Positions 1 to 11,520 of a DNA stretch of 64,000 nucleotides are shown piece by piece. The position numbers were made by a program, and so were the translations under genes. The DNA comes from Telmatactis stephensoni (Eukaryota > Cnidaria > Anthozoa > Actiniaria > Isophelliidae): assembly GCA_029948255.1 (NCBI GenBank), contig JALIZF010001734.1:446501-510500 (forward strand), in the 5' to 3' direction. Within the stretch, counting starts at the first letter, position 1. The number at the start of each line of letters is the position of its first letter. The notes beneath the pieces are model-generated. The model did no database searches, was not told where the DNA came from, and worked only from the letters and a program-made list of their open reading frames with translations.

Positions 1-52
1 TTTCATTTCATTTCATTTCATTTCATTTCATTTCATTTCATTTCATTTCATT
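1..52. repeat. (TTTCA)n microsatellite
   Basis: About ten perfect TTTCA units open the window, so the true left end is outside it. A second short run of the same unit lies at 117-139 behind an ATT-rich stretch. Confidence 0.95.
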
Positions 53-116
53 AGAGCATATCACAGGCATATGAATTTTGCGCCATATAAATAATAAATT
101 ATTATTATTATTATTA

Positions 117-140
117 TTTCATTTCATTTCATTTCATTTT
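117..140. repeat. (TTTCA)n microsatellite, second run
   Basis: Between four and five TTTCA units, separated from the first run by about 65 bp of AT-rich sequence. Confidence 0.9.
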
Positions 141-567
141 ATTCTATTTTTGTGCATTTACACGTCCCGTGCATAATTTTTTAACTATTTCCACGTTCTG
201 TGAAATTACCCACTTTTGACACTTCAGTTTGTAATTAGGTAATCTTTTTCTTTTTGTTTTGTTTTTGTAATTTTTTGCAGTTCTTTCTCAAGTTTTTCAA
301 CACACCCTCCAAGAAAGTCAAATATGATATTTATTTGTATTAACACAGTACAGTGTCTTTGTGAATGTCCTTGGTTCTAATTCGTCGAAGGTCGTATTAT
401 GATGATGATGACGACAATGATGAGGACGATGATGATGATGATGATATGAAGTATTGAAGCCCATACAGGCCGTTAGGTTTTTAAGCCCAAATTATCAATT
501 ATTTGTTGAAGTAGGCACATGCTCCGATCCAATGAACTAGCTACAGTGGATAATTAATTAAGATTAA

Positions 568-795
568 GTGGGTGCCAGTTACATGGCATTAGGATCATCC
601 TAGTAGGTGAATTATCCTACTTGCTATACTTTCACCGTCTACATTCTGTTTACATGGAAATTTGTGTCTTCACTTCGGGTACTAGGATCATCCTACTAAA
701 CAGAATGCAGTAAATGCATGTATAGCAGGTAGGATGATTTGTCGGCTAGGGTGATCCTAGTGCTAGGTTGATCCTAGTGTCATGTAAACACCCGC
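568..795. mobile_element. MITE-like inverted-repeat element
   Basis: The left end starts GTGGGTGCCAGTTACATGGC. The right end is its imperfect reverse complement (GCGGGTGTTTACATGACAC read on the minus strand). Both are followed by repeats of the motif TAGGATCATCCTA. There is no coding capacity. It is a non-autonomous DNA element of about 228 bp; the superfamily is not determined. Confidence 0.6.
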
Positions 796-824
796 TGATA
801 ATGGTAATGACATAACTGAGTGGA

Positions 825-914
825 GTGCAATTTGGACTGAAATCACAAAATTGATGACAAAATTGTTAATTTGTTAATCACGATTGTGATTGTGATTTCA
901 GCCTAAAATTGCAC
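825..914. repeat. Hairpin repeat
   Basis: GTGCAATTTGGACTGAAATC at the left pairs with GATTTCAGCCTAAAATTGCAC at the right around an AT-rich loop. It is short and non-coding, probably the core of a small MITE. Confidence 0.55.
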
Positions 915-1081
915 GACACAAAGTTCTATTACCACTTAATTATATCCCTTTTGAAGTGCAATTAAGTTATGTAGTCACGCGCGGTTGTAAAACGCACTGG
1001 TCATAATAACATTCTTTGTTATATTAACTAGAGTGGAAAATAAAACTCGTCACTTAATTGGCATATACACCTGTTTCAATT

Positions 1082-1331
1082 AACGTTGTCGGCAAATAGA
1101 CTCAAGTCTACGCGACTGACCCGAAATGGAGTATGGGTAGGAATTACTAAAAGCTATGAAACCAAATAAATATCAGCACGACGATTTTCAACCAGCAAGT
1201 GTTGAGCTTGTGCAACAAAGTCCTTATTCACTGATGCTTGAAATAAAGACCAGTAAGAGTAAATTTATCAACTACCCATACTCCTTTGCGGTCTAGTCGC
1301 GTAGGCTTGAAGCCTGTCGCCCGACAACATT
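1082..1331. mobile_element. Inverted-repeat element, AACGTTGTCGG ends
   Basis: The left arm (about 1082-1140) and right arm (about 1272-1331) are imperfect reverse complements and end in AACGTTGTCGG or a close match. The internal part shows no gene. A degraded relative of its right half lies at about 14030-14150. It shares its terminal motif with the element at 1675-1982, so the two probably belong to one MITE family. Confidence 0.6.
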
Positions 1332-1674
1332 CTTTAAAATAGGTGTATGTTCGGGTCACCGTTATTTGATACATCTACGTCACTTTTGATTCTTAGCGTA
1401 ATTGGAGATTAATCTAAAATGTTCGGTTCACTCAGGCATGGCTTACTGTATTATTTACGACGCTGTTCTCGTTTGTATTTCCTATAAAATGGATTGTACA
1501 TTTGCCAAACAAAGATCGAACATACAATATGTAATTAAAGAAGGCAGAAATCCGGTCATTATTCTTCGATTCGCTTGCATGTGACACTGAATGGGTTTAT
1601 TTTCATACTATAGTTATGCCATAAGTTCTTATTATTTATTATAAACATATTTCATGCTGTATGTATTGTATATC

Positions 1675-1982
1675 ATAGTCAATTGAATAAACGTTGTCGG
1701 GTCTAAAAACATAGAACATCGAAGCTGAGACCGAAATGGTGCATGGGATGTCAATAACGTCAATAATTATATTCTGCTTTATTCATTTACGCTGCAACCG
1801 ATAAAAATCGAAGCCAAACGGCCCGCCAACGCAGATCCTGCATTTGCTGTCAGCATTTTGCATCGAAGGCACAGCGTAAATGAATAAATCAGAATATTAT
1901 TATTGACATCCCAAGCGCCATTTTGGTCTCAGCTTCTATGTTTTATGTTTTTAGACCCGACAACGTTTTTTCAATTGACTAT
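1675..1982. mobile_element. MITE with ~110-bp inverted arms
   Basis: The left end ATAGTCAATTGAATAAACG and the right end are reverse complements. The arms continue for about 110 bp each and include AACGTTGTCGGGTCTA. Total length is 308 bp with no ORF of note. The symmetry is strong enough to call a non-autonomous DNA transposon; the short target duplication could not be fixed. Confidence 0.7.
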
Positions 1983-2433
1983 AAATGCCGGCCAAATGTA
2001 CTGTTGGCGCACAAAATAACAATCTTCGTTGTGCAAAGCGATATTTTGGCATGAACTATATCGAAAACATCAAAATAATTGCCGACTTCAAGAAGCTTTA
2101 TAAATTCCATTCTTAATTGTATTCAGTGCACTTTGTTGTACCTCGACGTAAGATGTTCATTTTTATATAATAAACAAGACGCTAGTTCGAACGTTCATTC
2201 GGCGGGCTTTCAAACCCTTTTCATCTGCACATGCGCTGTAAAGACCTATCTGCATTTAGTAACTTTTTTGGCTTCGCCTGCCCGCCGAGTAAAAGGTGGT
2301 GCGAGACGTTAAAGAATCACAGACGTTTCGAGGAAGCAGGTGTCTCTCACTGTCTTTGATGTCTCTCATTGGCTTCATCGATGTGTTGATCTTGCCTTAC
2401 TTCGTCGAATTGTGTGAATTACGCCTCATATTT
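1983..2433. other. Intergenic, no gene seen
   Basis: Downstream of the first receptor gene (which runs on the minus strand). A 77-codon plus-strand open frame at 2079-2312 has no recognisable domain and is treated as chance. Confidence 0.5.
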
Positions 2434-3450
2434 CTAGAGTCGCGTATCCTGGCTATTCCTTTGTCCTGCCGGTAGTTCTAAATCTCTTTGTGGTGATATT
2501 CTAAGTCTCTTTGTAAAAATTTTTACTGCTGCTTCACGAAAGTCGGCCAAAAACACGATATAAATACATGGACTTAAACAAGAGTTGATGATTTTAGGAA
2601 AGTGAAGCATCAATTTTAAAATTTTGTTACAGCCGCTGGTTTCATTGGGTTGTTCATGCCAGTAAAAGAATTGAAGAAAATCTTCTACGAAGTCTGGAAG
2701 GTAGCAACACGAATAAAGTAGCAAAGAACACGACACCATCCTCACAGCACCGACTATGCGCTTCTTTCGAATTTTTCTTTGTACCTCAGAAAGACTTGCT
2801 TGGATCTCCTGCGGCTTGCAGAGTCTTACGGAAGTTAGGATACCAAGTATTAATACTGAGCAGTATAAGATAACAACGCAGATTGACTGAAGGAGGTGTA
2901 ACAAATTATGCAAATCCTTTCCGTGAACAGCACCACATCTATAGATCCTCGATTTTGGCGATTTTATCTCCGCTCCATGAACTATCAATACATTAACTGG
3001 AAGTACCATAGACACAAACCACACACACAACACCACTAGAATGCGTTTCTTTTCAGAAAGAGCTTGCGGCACAAGTAACGCTCGTCGACTCGTTGCTCGA
3101 TATCTCTCAATACTTATAATCAATAAAGATACAAGAGTTGCTAATTCCGCTGAAATGCGAAAGTGAGTTAAAATTTTGCACAAAATATTAGCAAAGGAAT
3201 AGTAGATGTAATCTGGCATTGGAGTACCAACCAATCTGTAGATGAGAGTGATGACCACAAGGATATCAGACACGGCCATGTTGATGATCAAATGATGGAG
3301 TGTCTTTCTTGGGGTGAATTTAACTGCAAGTGTAATGATGAAGACATTACCAATTATACCAACTCCACCAGCTACTATGAGAGATGCATATTTAGCAGTT
3401 TCACTGACACACATACTATTATCTTGTGTGGAGTTGGCCAACGCATTCAT
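2434..3450 (-). CDS. Rhodopsin-class GPCR, array copy 1
   Basis: Intronless class A GPCR of 338 residues, a cell-surface receptor expected to couple to G proteins; the ligand is unknown. The start is the ATG at 3450. The frame is open further upstream but has no earlier ATG, and the paralogues begin at the equivalent Met. Visible features: N-terminal glycosylation site N6-S-T; GN in TM1 (34-35); Asp62 in TM2 (NMAVSD); Cys91 before TM3; ERY at 115-117; Trp144 in TM4; a conserved ECL2 Cys (YRC); CYLP in TM6; and SPCIY at 293-297 in place of NPxxY. The protein ends QDTRL, a class I PDZ-domain ligand shared with copies 2 and 3. A peptide-receptor-like orphan is the best guess; ligand class is inference. 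Confidence 0.9.
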   Translation of the reverse strand: MNALANSTQDNSMCVSETAKYASLIVAGGVGIIGNVFIITLAVKFTPRKTLHHLIINMAVSDILVVITLIYRLVGTPMPDYIYYSFANILCKILTHFRISAELATLVSLLIISIERYRATSRRALLVPQALSEKKRILVVLCVWFVSMVLPVNVLIVHGAEIKSPKSRIYRCGAVHGKDLHNLLHLLQSICVVILYCSVLILGILTSVRLCKPQEIQASLSEVQRKIRKKRIVGAVRMVSCSLLLYSCCYLPDFVEDFLQFFYWHEQPNETSGCNKILKLMLHFPKIINSCLSPCIYIVFLADFREAAVKIFTKRLRISPQRDLELPAGQRNSQDTRL

Positions 3451-3629
3451 GGTTGAAGAATGTTTCACCTTTTGGGTGGGAAATTTGTTCCAGGTTGTTG
3501 AGAGACGTTCTAGGCTTTTGACTCTGATAGAATTTGAAATGGATCGACAAATTACATTCAGATTGTTCCACTCCAAGCGTCTGATAATCTGGGTACTCCA
3601 GCCTATCCTGACTAAAGATTGTTAGATAG

Positions 3630-4140
3630 TGTGTTAAGCTTTTGCTATAGACAAAGTTTGCGTAAAAAGATAAAAGATGTTAACATATCACACGCATATC
3701 ATCCAATACTGTCTTTCTAAGACAAAATTCTTCAATACAAATTTTAAAGATGACTTTTTGTTTTAAGTTAATACCGATTGATTTCACTTTTCAGACAAAA
3801 GTAATCAAAAGCTTATTTAAAGATGAAATTTCAATGAATTTTGTGTTCCTAAAGATAAATTTCATTTTCGGAATGTTTATTTTTAATCAGTATGTTCTGA
3901 AATCTGATGAATATCTCAAAACATGGCAGCCAATAATATCGTTAGAAGCCAATCAAATATAAAATCAACTAACAGAAATCTTTTCATTAAAATAATGAAG
4001 GTCAATTTTTAGTGAAACTTCAAGCGTTGCATTTAATTGAAATTTCTATTTAATTGAAAATGTGAAATTTAATTTTGTTCCATGTTGATTTGCCTTATCT
4101 TTTTGAACAAATGGCGGCCGCTGTTAAGATGTGTCTATAT
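3630..4140. repeat. 5' flank of GPCR copy 1, duplicated at 33.1-33.5 kb
   Basis: Stretches such as CAAGCGTTGCATTTAATTG, AAAATGTGAAATTTAATTT and CTTATCTTTTTGAACAAATG recur in order at about 33120-33480, far upstream of GPCR copy 4. The shared order shows that flanking DNA was duplicated with the receptor genes. No coding sequence is seen. Confidence 0.6.
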
Positions 4141-4323
4141 CAGTCATCCAGAATTATTATTTTGCTTCACATCTGAAGACCTTAGTTTTGATGGAAAAAA
4201 CTTAATCTTTGATAGAGAATATTAAACTCAAGCTATTTTTAACACATAAACAACAAGTTTTCAGAACCTCTTGTACTCTATCCCAACTCACAATTTTATT
4301 TCGTGAAGTTAGTATAGAGTCCA

Positions 4324-4466
4324 GGGCCCGGTTGTACGAAGGTTGGATAAAGTTATCCATCGGATAAGAGTTATCCACTGCATGTATAGATTTTGTATAG
4401 ATTTTATCTGCTGGATAAGGATTTATCTGCTGGATAGCGCTATTCACCCTTCGTACAACCGGCCCC
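4324..4466. mobile_element. 143-bp MITE, GGGCCCGGTTGTACGAAGG ends
   Basis: The left end GGGCCCGGTTGTACGAAGG is matched by CCTTCGTACAACCGGCCCC at the right. The inside is made of GGATAA/TTATCC repeats, so the whole element can fold. Elements with this arrangement are, from general knowledge, widespread in cnidarian genomes. No coding capacity. Confidence 0.75.
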
Positions 4467-5237
4467 AGTAATATTACATTTGCGGCAACGCGCACTCAGC
4501 TTCCGACCTAGCGGAAAAAATCGAAATACAGCTATAAAAATCAACAGTGATTTAAATTATAAAGGAATCAATATCTAAAAACTAAACATTCAAACCCGTA
4601 ACTTTCCACTACAACTTTCAATTTCCAGCCGATTTCAAAAAATTTAGCCGATAAACTCGATAAAACTGAAAAAATCGCCTGTTTTGATTGGCTCCGTTCA
4701 GTTGATTTCCCGGTTTCCCCTGCTAGGAACAGAAATTGTCAAAAACTATCATCACTTTGTACGAAATAAAGAGGCACCTCAAAGAAAAATAGCCACAAAC
4801 CTAAAGTAAATACCTTGAGAAAATTGCCTCACAACCAACTTAAAACAATTAGACGAAATTCCCGTCTTTATGTTACGGTTGACTCGCGCGTCTGCACACC
4901 GAACGGCAGAAATAACTTTTTGGCAAAAAGAAGCAAATTTCTTTTCACTTTTAAAAGAAGCTAATTTTGAAATAAATAGTTTTAAAAATGGACAGAAAAT
5001 TTTACTTTGCTTCAATTTGCCGACAAGTTATAATAAATAAATAAATACTGAAATAACCATGCCACCCTAGTTAAGCGTTCGTAATCGGGCTATATCCAAT
5101 TATTATATGGCTAGATAATTTCCTGAATAATGATTGGCTAACGCATGGTCTGTATTTTGCCATATCAGGACCGCTGTCCCGGATGAAAAGAAAAGTTTGC
5201 GTTTGGCAATTGTTTTGGCGGGACTTCTCAAAGCCAT
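4467..5237. other. Intergenic, no gene seen
   Basis: AT-rich sequence between two inverted-repeat elements. The open frames are short and resemble no known protein. Confidence 0.45.
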
Positions 5238-5400
5238 ATAATAAATAAGTTATTAACCTCGTTTGCTCTGTCTGTATGGGAAAATATCAGACCTCGTCTT
5301 TTTTGTACGACCCTCGCCTACTGCTCGTCCATAGCTGTCAAGATCTCGGTCTGATATTTTCCCATACAGACCTCGCACTCGGTTAATAACCCTTTATTAT
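5238..5400. repeat. Hairpin repeat
   Basis: The arms share GTCTGTATGGGAAAATATC and end in GTTATTAACC / GGTTAATAAC next to TATAATAAATA-like sequence. The fold is about 160 bp with a short unpaired centre. It is the terminal portion of a dispersed element, not a gene. Confidence 0.6.
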
Positions 5401-6775
5401 TTTTGGGAGCAGTAAACAGCAGTTTTTGCACTTTTAATTTGGTGAGTTTTGGAAGAAATTGTAAAAGCAAGAGATAACTTGAAGCTGCCTCCGAGATTCT
5501 CCCAAAACTATGCCTACAATCGTTGGTACCAAATCTACATAGCTCTTGAAGACGATGACCTGACTGATAAATAAGTCTTACTGAAAGGATAGCCAACCTA
5601 TTTTGTATGATGACTTGGTGAGTTTGAATGTAATTAAGGTGACTCGGAGTAGTTGTTTTCAGACCGCACCGCACATTTTCATTTGGCGCAATGGACAACT
5701 TAATGCGCACCAATGGACTTGGTTTCCACACCAATTATGAGCATAAGATTGAAGTTTTATATGATGTTATAATTAAATCGATCAACGTTTTTAAAATAGC
5801 GAAAATCGAACATCGTCAAAAATGGTTTTCCTCTAATATCTCGCAAAATTGATGAGCTTCAGACAAGCGGTAAACTGCATAGAAAAATTCAGACAAATGC
5901 ACAACATTTCAAAGCAATTTTAAGAGATTTAATCTGTTTGATTTTCTTTAAATCACCAAAGTTTCCACAGATGCTGTATTTCTATTCTTGGATATAACGA
6001 CAGCGTAAAAAATACTCGAAGTACGCAAAACACCACGAGAACACTTTGGAAATATTGCTAAAATATACACTTACCTTACGTGAAAAAGCCGACTTTCAAC
6101 TCTTCATCGATGTGTAGATATATTTTTTCTTTCCGAGTCTCTTGTGAGACATTTTCTCCGCAACTTTGTACATCAGAAGTTGTTTTTAAAAATCTCAAAA
6201 ACGCAGGCATATTTTTGCTTGGCGTTTAAGTAGGGCATTACTTGTTCTATACACAGCAATATTGCAACAGCTCATTCCAATACAAGCACTAAAACGACCC
6301 GAAACTTAAACCCGATGTTGACCCGAACGCCAGCTCAAAACTTGCATTGAGACAACCATTCGACTCGCTAATTAGCATATTGCACTCGCAAATTGTTCAC
6401 AGCATGTGCACGTGCATAATTTTAAGATGAAAATTTCGTTAATTATATCGGGATATATATAGGTCTAGGTTAACTAATAGCAAAAAAAGTATTGTGACAT
6501 TCAATTCCTAATTTTTCCTACTTAGGAGTGTTTCTTTCGAGTGTTTTCAGAGCACTTTCATCCTGCATGTTAAAGCGTTTTAAAAATCTAACCATCATTT
6601 GGACCATTATTACATAATAAATATTAACATAATTCATTTTCGAGCAATTTTTGAGCACCTATTACGTTCTCAAATTTGAAGAAGTATATATACCAAAAAT
6701 AAAATTCTCGCAGCCATTCACTTACATGATTGCGCAAACGCATCTAAAAAGCAACATTTGACTTACCAAGAAAAG
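5401..6775. other. Intergenic, no gene seen
   Basis: AT-rich sequence. A minus-strand open frame covering 5318-5734 lacks an ATG start and runs into the hairpin, so it was not accepted as a gene. Confidence 0.45.
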
Positions 6776-8614
6776 ATGAGGTAAGAGAAGGAATCGCGCG
6801 TATTAGGTCTTTGGACAATCATATGCCCCGTTTGATGCTATTTTAAGCATGAATCTGATTGGTTGAGAGCGTGCGAGATTTCGCATTGCCTCAAGATCAC
6901 AATTCCGGAAAAAGTGGTGGTGTAACGTTTATCAACGAAAACGAGTTTAAACTTGAGAAAAAGGGCAAATGGAGTTCAAACAATTCGAAAATGGTCTTGA
7001 TTAAGGACGGTGGCCCATAATGGCGAACCATTTTTTTTCCAGTTATTTTATATTTACTTTGTAGAATGGGCAAAGGTCTTTTAATTAACGAAAAAAAATT
7101 TGGGGGTATCCATGCATTTCACGGAGATAATTAATGGTAAACATGGCCAATAACCGCTGACCAGTGATTTTTTAAATCTTTAATATAATTTCATTATCTC
7201 CAATGTTATTTCATAAAGAAGTACAGCGAAAGTGATAAAAGCATCTAAAGATTGAATCCTTCAAAATGAAAGCAAAAAACGTTATTACTGTAATTACTAG
7301 TACGTGTTTTTTTAGATTTTTTGGCCTGTTTTTAATTCTCAGGAAACCGGATGTCAAACGCTATTTCGGAGAAAATTATACGGCGAAAGAATTTTTTTAT
7401 CGTAATTTTTTGTATACATGCAGCCTAGTTAACCTAGAAGCAAATGAGAAAATAAATATTATGGGGTATCCACGCGTTTTTAAAAAGTTATTTGCTGATA
7501 AACGCACGAAAAACTTATTAGAATTTGCCTAAATAACCACAAAATCCCCAGCCCTCCCTAGAGAGTGGCAAGTAAATACAATGCATTATGGGACATTTCA
7601 AGATGGCGGCCAACGGCATTCGTTAGTCCCGGTGGTCAAAAGAACTGTTTTTTAGTGCAGCTTTTAATTTATCAGAATCGAAGTTATTTTAAGAATATAA
7701 AAAGCCATGTGTTTTTTCTTCGCCAACTCAGAATTTTCTTCTTCCAAAATTCGTTTCAAACTAGTATGTTTTCACGAGTTTGTGTGCGAAACACGATATG
7801 TAAAAAAATCGTTTATTATTCCAAATTTGTTTGACGTCTATGCGCGCGCTCATTGAGTAACATGCGCAGACAAAAGTGCGCGCTGCAAATTCGTGGCCAC
7901 CGTCCTTAAGTCGAACTAGTTTGAAGAGGAAAAAACAAGTGTATCTGAGGAAGAAACAAGTTATTCGGAGAAATTTCATTTTCATTTTTTTCCGGCCTCT
8001 ATTTTCCTTTTAAAGAGAAGGAATTCACGGAGGCTTTCTCGTATTTTTGGCTCATTATTAGCCGCCATGTTCTCCGATCCTCCGACAACACCGCAGTCAA
8101 ACGATTGCGCATGTGCAGCAATTAGGTGAAAGAGCAGCAAATTTGCATTTGTACTACTAATGAAACAGTAGGATTTTTGGCCGAAATCTATTTATAAGAA
8201 ACGTTAATAAATAGTCTGCGTTCATTAGTGTGCTCCAAAAGCGTATTTTGTTGTTGTAGCTAGCATAACTACAAATAAAAGCAAGTAGATTCTTGTGAAA
8301 ATTTAATATCTCAAGATGCAAAAAAATTCTGGAGGTGTACACGAAGAATAATTTAAACGGAACATATTCTTCTTCCCCGGCAAATATGGAAACTAAATAT
8401 TTATGGAGTTTCTCATAAATTGACGCTTTGAAATGTTTTCCCATACATATTCACTGTTCTGTCACCTAACTGCTGCACATGCGCAGTGGTTTGACCGCGG
8501 TGTTTCCTCCGACTACATGTTCACATGCGCGCGGTCATGGTGACGAGATTCTAAAAATAGCATCAAATGGGGCATATAATGGGTCACGGGGATTTCTTAT
8601 CTTACGTACCTCAT
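6776..8614. mobile_element. Inverted-repeat element hosting a second one
   Basis: The ends at about 6776-6850 and 8540-8614 are imperfect reverse complements; both carry a stretch like ATATGCCCCGTTTGATGCTA. A second inverted pair (about 8060-8150 and 8450-8520) contains GCGCATGTGCAGCA. There is no transposase ORF. A separate TTAA-ended element sits inside at 7001-7909, so this is an older insertion disrupted by a younger one. Confidence 0.55.
7001..7909. mobile_element. Nested element, TTAAGGACGGTGGCC ends
   Basis: Begins TTAAGGACGGTGGCC and ends with the exact reverse complement. If TTAA is the target duplication, the terminal repeat proper is GGACGGTGGCC, which fits a piggyBac-like or Kolobok-like non-autonomous element. 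Its 909 bp hold only short open frames, none resembling a transposase. Confidence 0.65.
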
Positions 8615-8794
8615 GTTCTCTTGATAACTAGACATATATAGTTTTGTCAATACGGAGATGGACAGAAGTGAATGAGGTGATTCTTTGAATTCTCCAAATG
8701 TTCTTTGCGATCGGAGTGGAAACCACCTGCACTTCTGTTGAAGAGTTTGTTCGTCTTTTCGTCTCTTGCTACTACAAGAACTGGAATCGAGAGT

Positions 8795-9805
8795 TTAGAG
8801 GCGCGTATCTTGAACGTCCTCTCGTTTTACCGCTTCTGATTCACTTTGTAGTTGTGATATTCTAGACTTTTTTGATAGAACTTTTACAGCTGCTTTTCGA
8901 AAGTCGCCCAAAAATATGATATAGATATATGGACTTAAACAAGAGTTGACGAGTTTTGAAAAATGAAATGCGAAACTCATAATTTCATCACTACACGTCT
9001 TACTGGATTGGTCTTGTCGATGAAAAGATGCAACAATATCTTCAACAAAGTCTGGAAGATAGCAACACGAGTAAAGTAGCAAGGAACACAAAACCATCCT
9101 CACAGCACTGACCATGCGCTTCTTTCGAAGTCTTCTCTGTGCATCAGGAAGACTTGCTTGGATCTCTTGCGGCTTGGAGAGTCTCAACGATGTCAGAATA
9201 CTAAATATTAATACTAAACAGTACATAACAAAAATGCAGATCGATTTAAGGAGAAATATCACATCACGTATCGCCGTTCTTCGAACAATACAGTATTGAT
9301 GGATTGGCTTTGATGACGATTTCTCTACTCCAGTAACTATCAGTGCATAGACGTTGAGCACCATGGACACGAACCACGTACTCAACACCACTAGAACACG
9401 TTTCATCGAGGAAAGGGCTAGTGGTGCTAGTACAGCTTGTCGACTTGTTACTCGATATCTTTCAATGCTTATAATCAACAAAGTCCCAAGAGTTACTAAC
9501 TCAGATGAATTTCGCAAATGACATATAAACTTGCAAAGAAACTTGGCAAGGGTGAAGTCGATATTATCAGGCAGAATGTTGCCAAACAGCTTGTGATAAA
9601 AGGTGGCGACTACAAAAATATCAGACACGGCCATGTTGATGATCAAATGATGGAGAGACTTGCGTTTCGTGTATTTAAGAGCAAGTATAATGATGACGAC
9701 ATTACTAATTATACCAACTCCACCTACAGAAAGGAGAGATGTGTATTTAGCAATTTCACTAATGCACGCAGCTCTGTCTTGTGTGGAGTTTGCCGATGAG
9801 TTCAT
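8795..9805 (-). CDS. Rhodopsin-class GPCR, array copy 2
   Basis: Intronless class A GPCR of 336 residues beginning MNSSANSTQD at an ATG. It keeps the family plan: N-terminal NST glycosylation site, SNV in TM1 where copy 1 has GNV, NMAVSD in TM2, Cys before TM3 (FLCKF), ERYR after TM3, YCIV in ECL2 for the disulphide, CYLPD in TM6 and SPYIY in TM7. The C-terminus is DVQDTRL, the same PDZ-binding ending as copies 1 and 3. Divergence is spread over the whole protein and the frame is intact, so it is probably functional. About 5 kb separate it from copy 1; each gene has its own flank and so probably its own promoter. Ligand unknown. Confidence 0.9.
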   Translation of the reverse strand: MNSSANSTQDRAACISEIAKYTSLLSVGGVGIISNVVIIILALKYTKRKSLHHLIINMAVSDIFVVATFYHKLFGNILPDNIDFTLAKFLCKFICHLRNSSELVTLGTLLIISIERYRVTSRQAVLAPLALSSMKRVLVVLSTWFVSMVLNVYALIVTGVEKSSSKPIHQYCIVRRTAIRDVIFLLKSICIFVMYCLVLIFSILTSLRLSKPQEIQASLPDAQRRLRKKRMVSAVRMVLCSLLLYSCCYLPDFVEDIVASFHRQDQSSKTCSDEIMSFAFHFSKLVNSCLSPYIYIIFLGDFRKAAVKVLSKKSRISQLQSESEAVKREDVQDTRL

Positions 9806-10640
9806 GACTACTTCAACCTATTTGATTCTCGTTATATGAAATCTTTACAATACACAGGCGATTCATGCATGTATTCCTTCGTGAGGTCGCGGTTTGATTT
9901 GTTGGTCGCTGAGAGTCGCTCTTTACTTGGCAGCTTGTCTTAAATGAGCAGTGCGATTCGTTCGCCTATGGGAATTGTTTCTTTTATCGTTTAATTGTTC
10001 CACTACTCTTCCTCTTCAAGTTTTCCAAAGTCAGATCAAATCTAATTTGCTTCTAAGATCGGTCCCCTTGACATTTTGATGTTCTTTAGAGGGTTTATTG
10101 AGGTCGGGTGTATGGTCCAGAATATATTGTTTTGTTTCATAACTTTTGACAGCCTGTACGCTCTTGACAGTTTAAAATAAGGGTTTTTCAGAATGTCGAA
10201 ATACCTTGAATAGAACGGTCAAAACTTACAATACGGTCCTAATACTGTCCAACTTTTGTATCACTGGATCCTCACACTCAAGTAATATTGAATTTTATTT
10301 GTCAGTCTCTTCTGTCCGATCATTAACACTTAATCTTTTCGAAAGCTTCAGATCCAAATTGGCTGCGCAAATTATACAACACAATTGAGGTCGCTGGCTA
10401 TGATTCATACGGCTTCCATATTAATACCTACAAAAATACAACAACAGCTGTTGGTAAAATTGAAGATCTTTTTAACTAGCTTTGCGTTTCTGCCACCAGC
10501 TAGGCAATAAATCAACTTTTCACATTGTCGATTGAGATCCGTTTTAGTTAAACAGAGGGGCTATCTTCAAATTGCGCAATTTCTCCGACCGAATATTGAT
10601 ATATTTAGAAATCCCGCATCAATCTAAAACCCTACGATAA
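9806..10640. other. 5' flank of GPCR copy 2
   Basis: Weakly similar to the sequences just upstream of copies 3 and 4 (for example TTGTTGGTCGCTGAGA versus TTGTTGATCGTTGAGA), so it came with the gene during tandem duplication. The promoter is presumably here, but no element can be named. Confidence 0.45.
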
Positions 10641-10659
10641 TTTTTTCATCCGACTTTTA

Positions 10660-10800
10660 AGTGACTCGATTAAAACAGAGTCGAGTGATTATTTGCAAAA
10701 TACTTAATGTAAAGGTAGTGTGTGTGTGTGAGAGTACAGTATTAGTGCGCAAGCGCTAGAAGACTTGGACATTTAAATCAATAGTTATTTAGATGCAAAT
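10660..10800. repeat. Dispersed repeat with TTAGTGCGCAAGCGCTAGAAG
   Basis: The core TTAGTGCGCAAGCGCTAGAA followed by GACTTGGACATTTAAA recurs at about 17755-17845 (same strand) and 39535-39620 (opposite strand). A short TG run (GTGTGTGTGTGTG) lies inside. Probably a fragment of a repeat family; no coding sequence. Confidence 0.6.
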
Positions 10801-11159
10801 AGCTTTGCTGCTAGCTTTTCGTCGATTGAACAAAACCATTAGTCTCCGACGCAGCCACAGCTTGTATCGTCACGCAACGCTTGCTCCCAAAAACAACCTG
10901 CTGCTGAAATCAGCCAAGTATTCCATTCCCATTGCATGAGCTGTCCAATCAGATGATACATATGTAAACAGTCCGTTTAGTGCGTTGTGGAAATGCGCCC
11001 AATGTTTGTCAACACTATGTGCTAAGATGGAACATTTTACGATCCAAAATGAGTTTCTAAAAGTCTCCAAATACGATGAAATTGTGGCACACCAGAAAAA
11101 AATACTCGTTGCCTACTCTTTCTTACTGATCAGGGATTAATCCAATTCTACAGAATGAA

Positions 11160-11520
11160 ACTCATTTATTCAGTAAGAACGCATTTCTCATTCAAAACAT
11201 AAATGCGTTATTGTAAACCCAACGATGTGAAAGGAAATATGGGAGAGCGTTTTAGATCAGAGCGCCACTACGAATATAATAAAGCAATAATATTTGACGG
11301 TCTCATTTGTGTTTTGTTTTCTCAGGGAAAAAATAGCCTTCACTGCAAAGCTGTCAATACAATTTTTAATTACAGCTTTTAAATCTATGGCCAACTCGCT
11401 CACTGAAATGAGTTCATTGGAAGTCCAGACTTTCAATTACGCCCTAATTGATCCAATAAGTGCCTTTGCAAGACTCAAGAAATAATGAATTTCATTTTAG
11501 CCCCTTTTTACATAACACAT
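11160..11520. repeat. GPCR-flank repeat unit (first copy)
   Basis: Carries the phrases TTGGAAGTCCAGACTTTCAA and GTGCCTTTGCAAGACT, and upstream of them GTAAACCCAACGATGTGAAAG. Relatives occur at 11770-11820 plus 12362-12400, 15550-16800 and 31960-32110. The repeat tracks the 5' side of the receptor genes. Confidence 0.55.

Noticed and set aside
3451..3576. N-terminal extension of GPCR copy 1
   Set aside because: The open frame upstream of 3450 has no ATG and no counterpart in the paralogues.
5318..5734. 138-codon minus-strand frame
   Set aside because: No ATG, ends inside a hairpin repeat, no recognisable motif.
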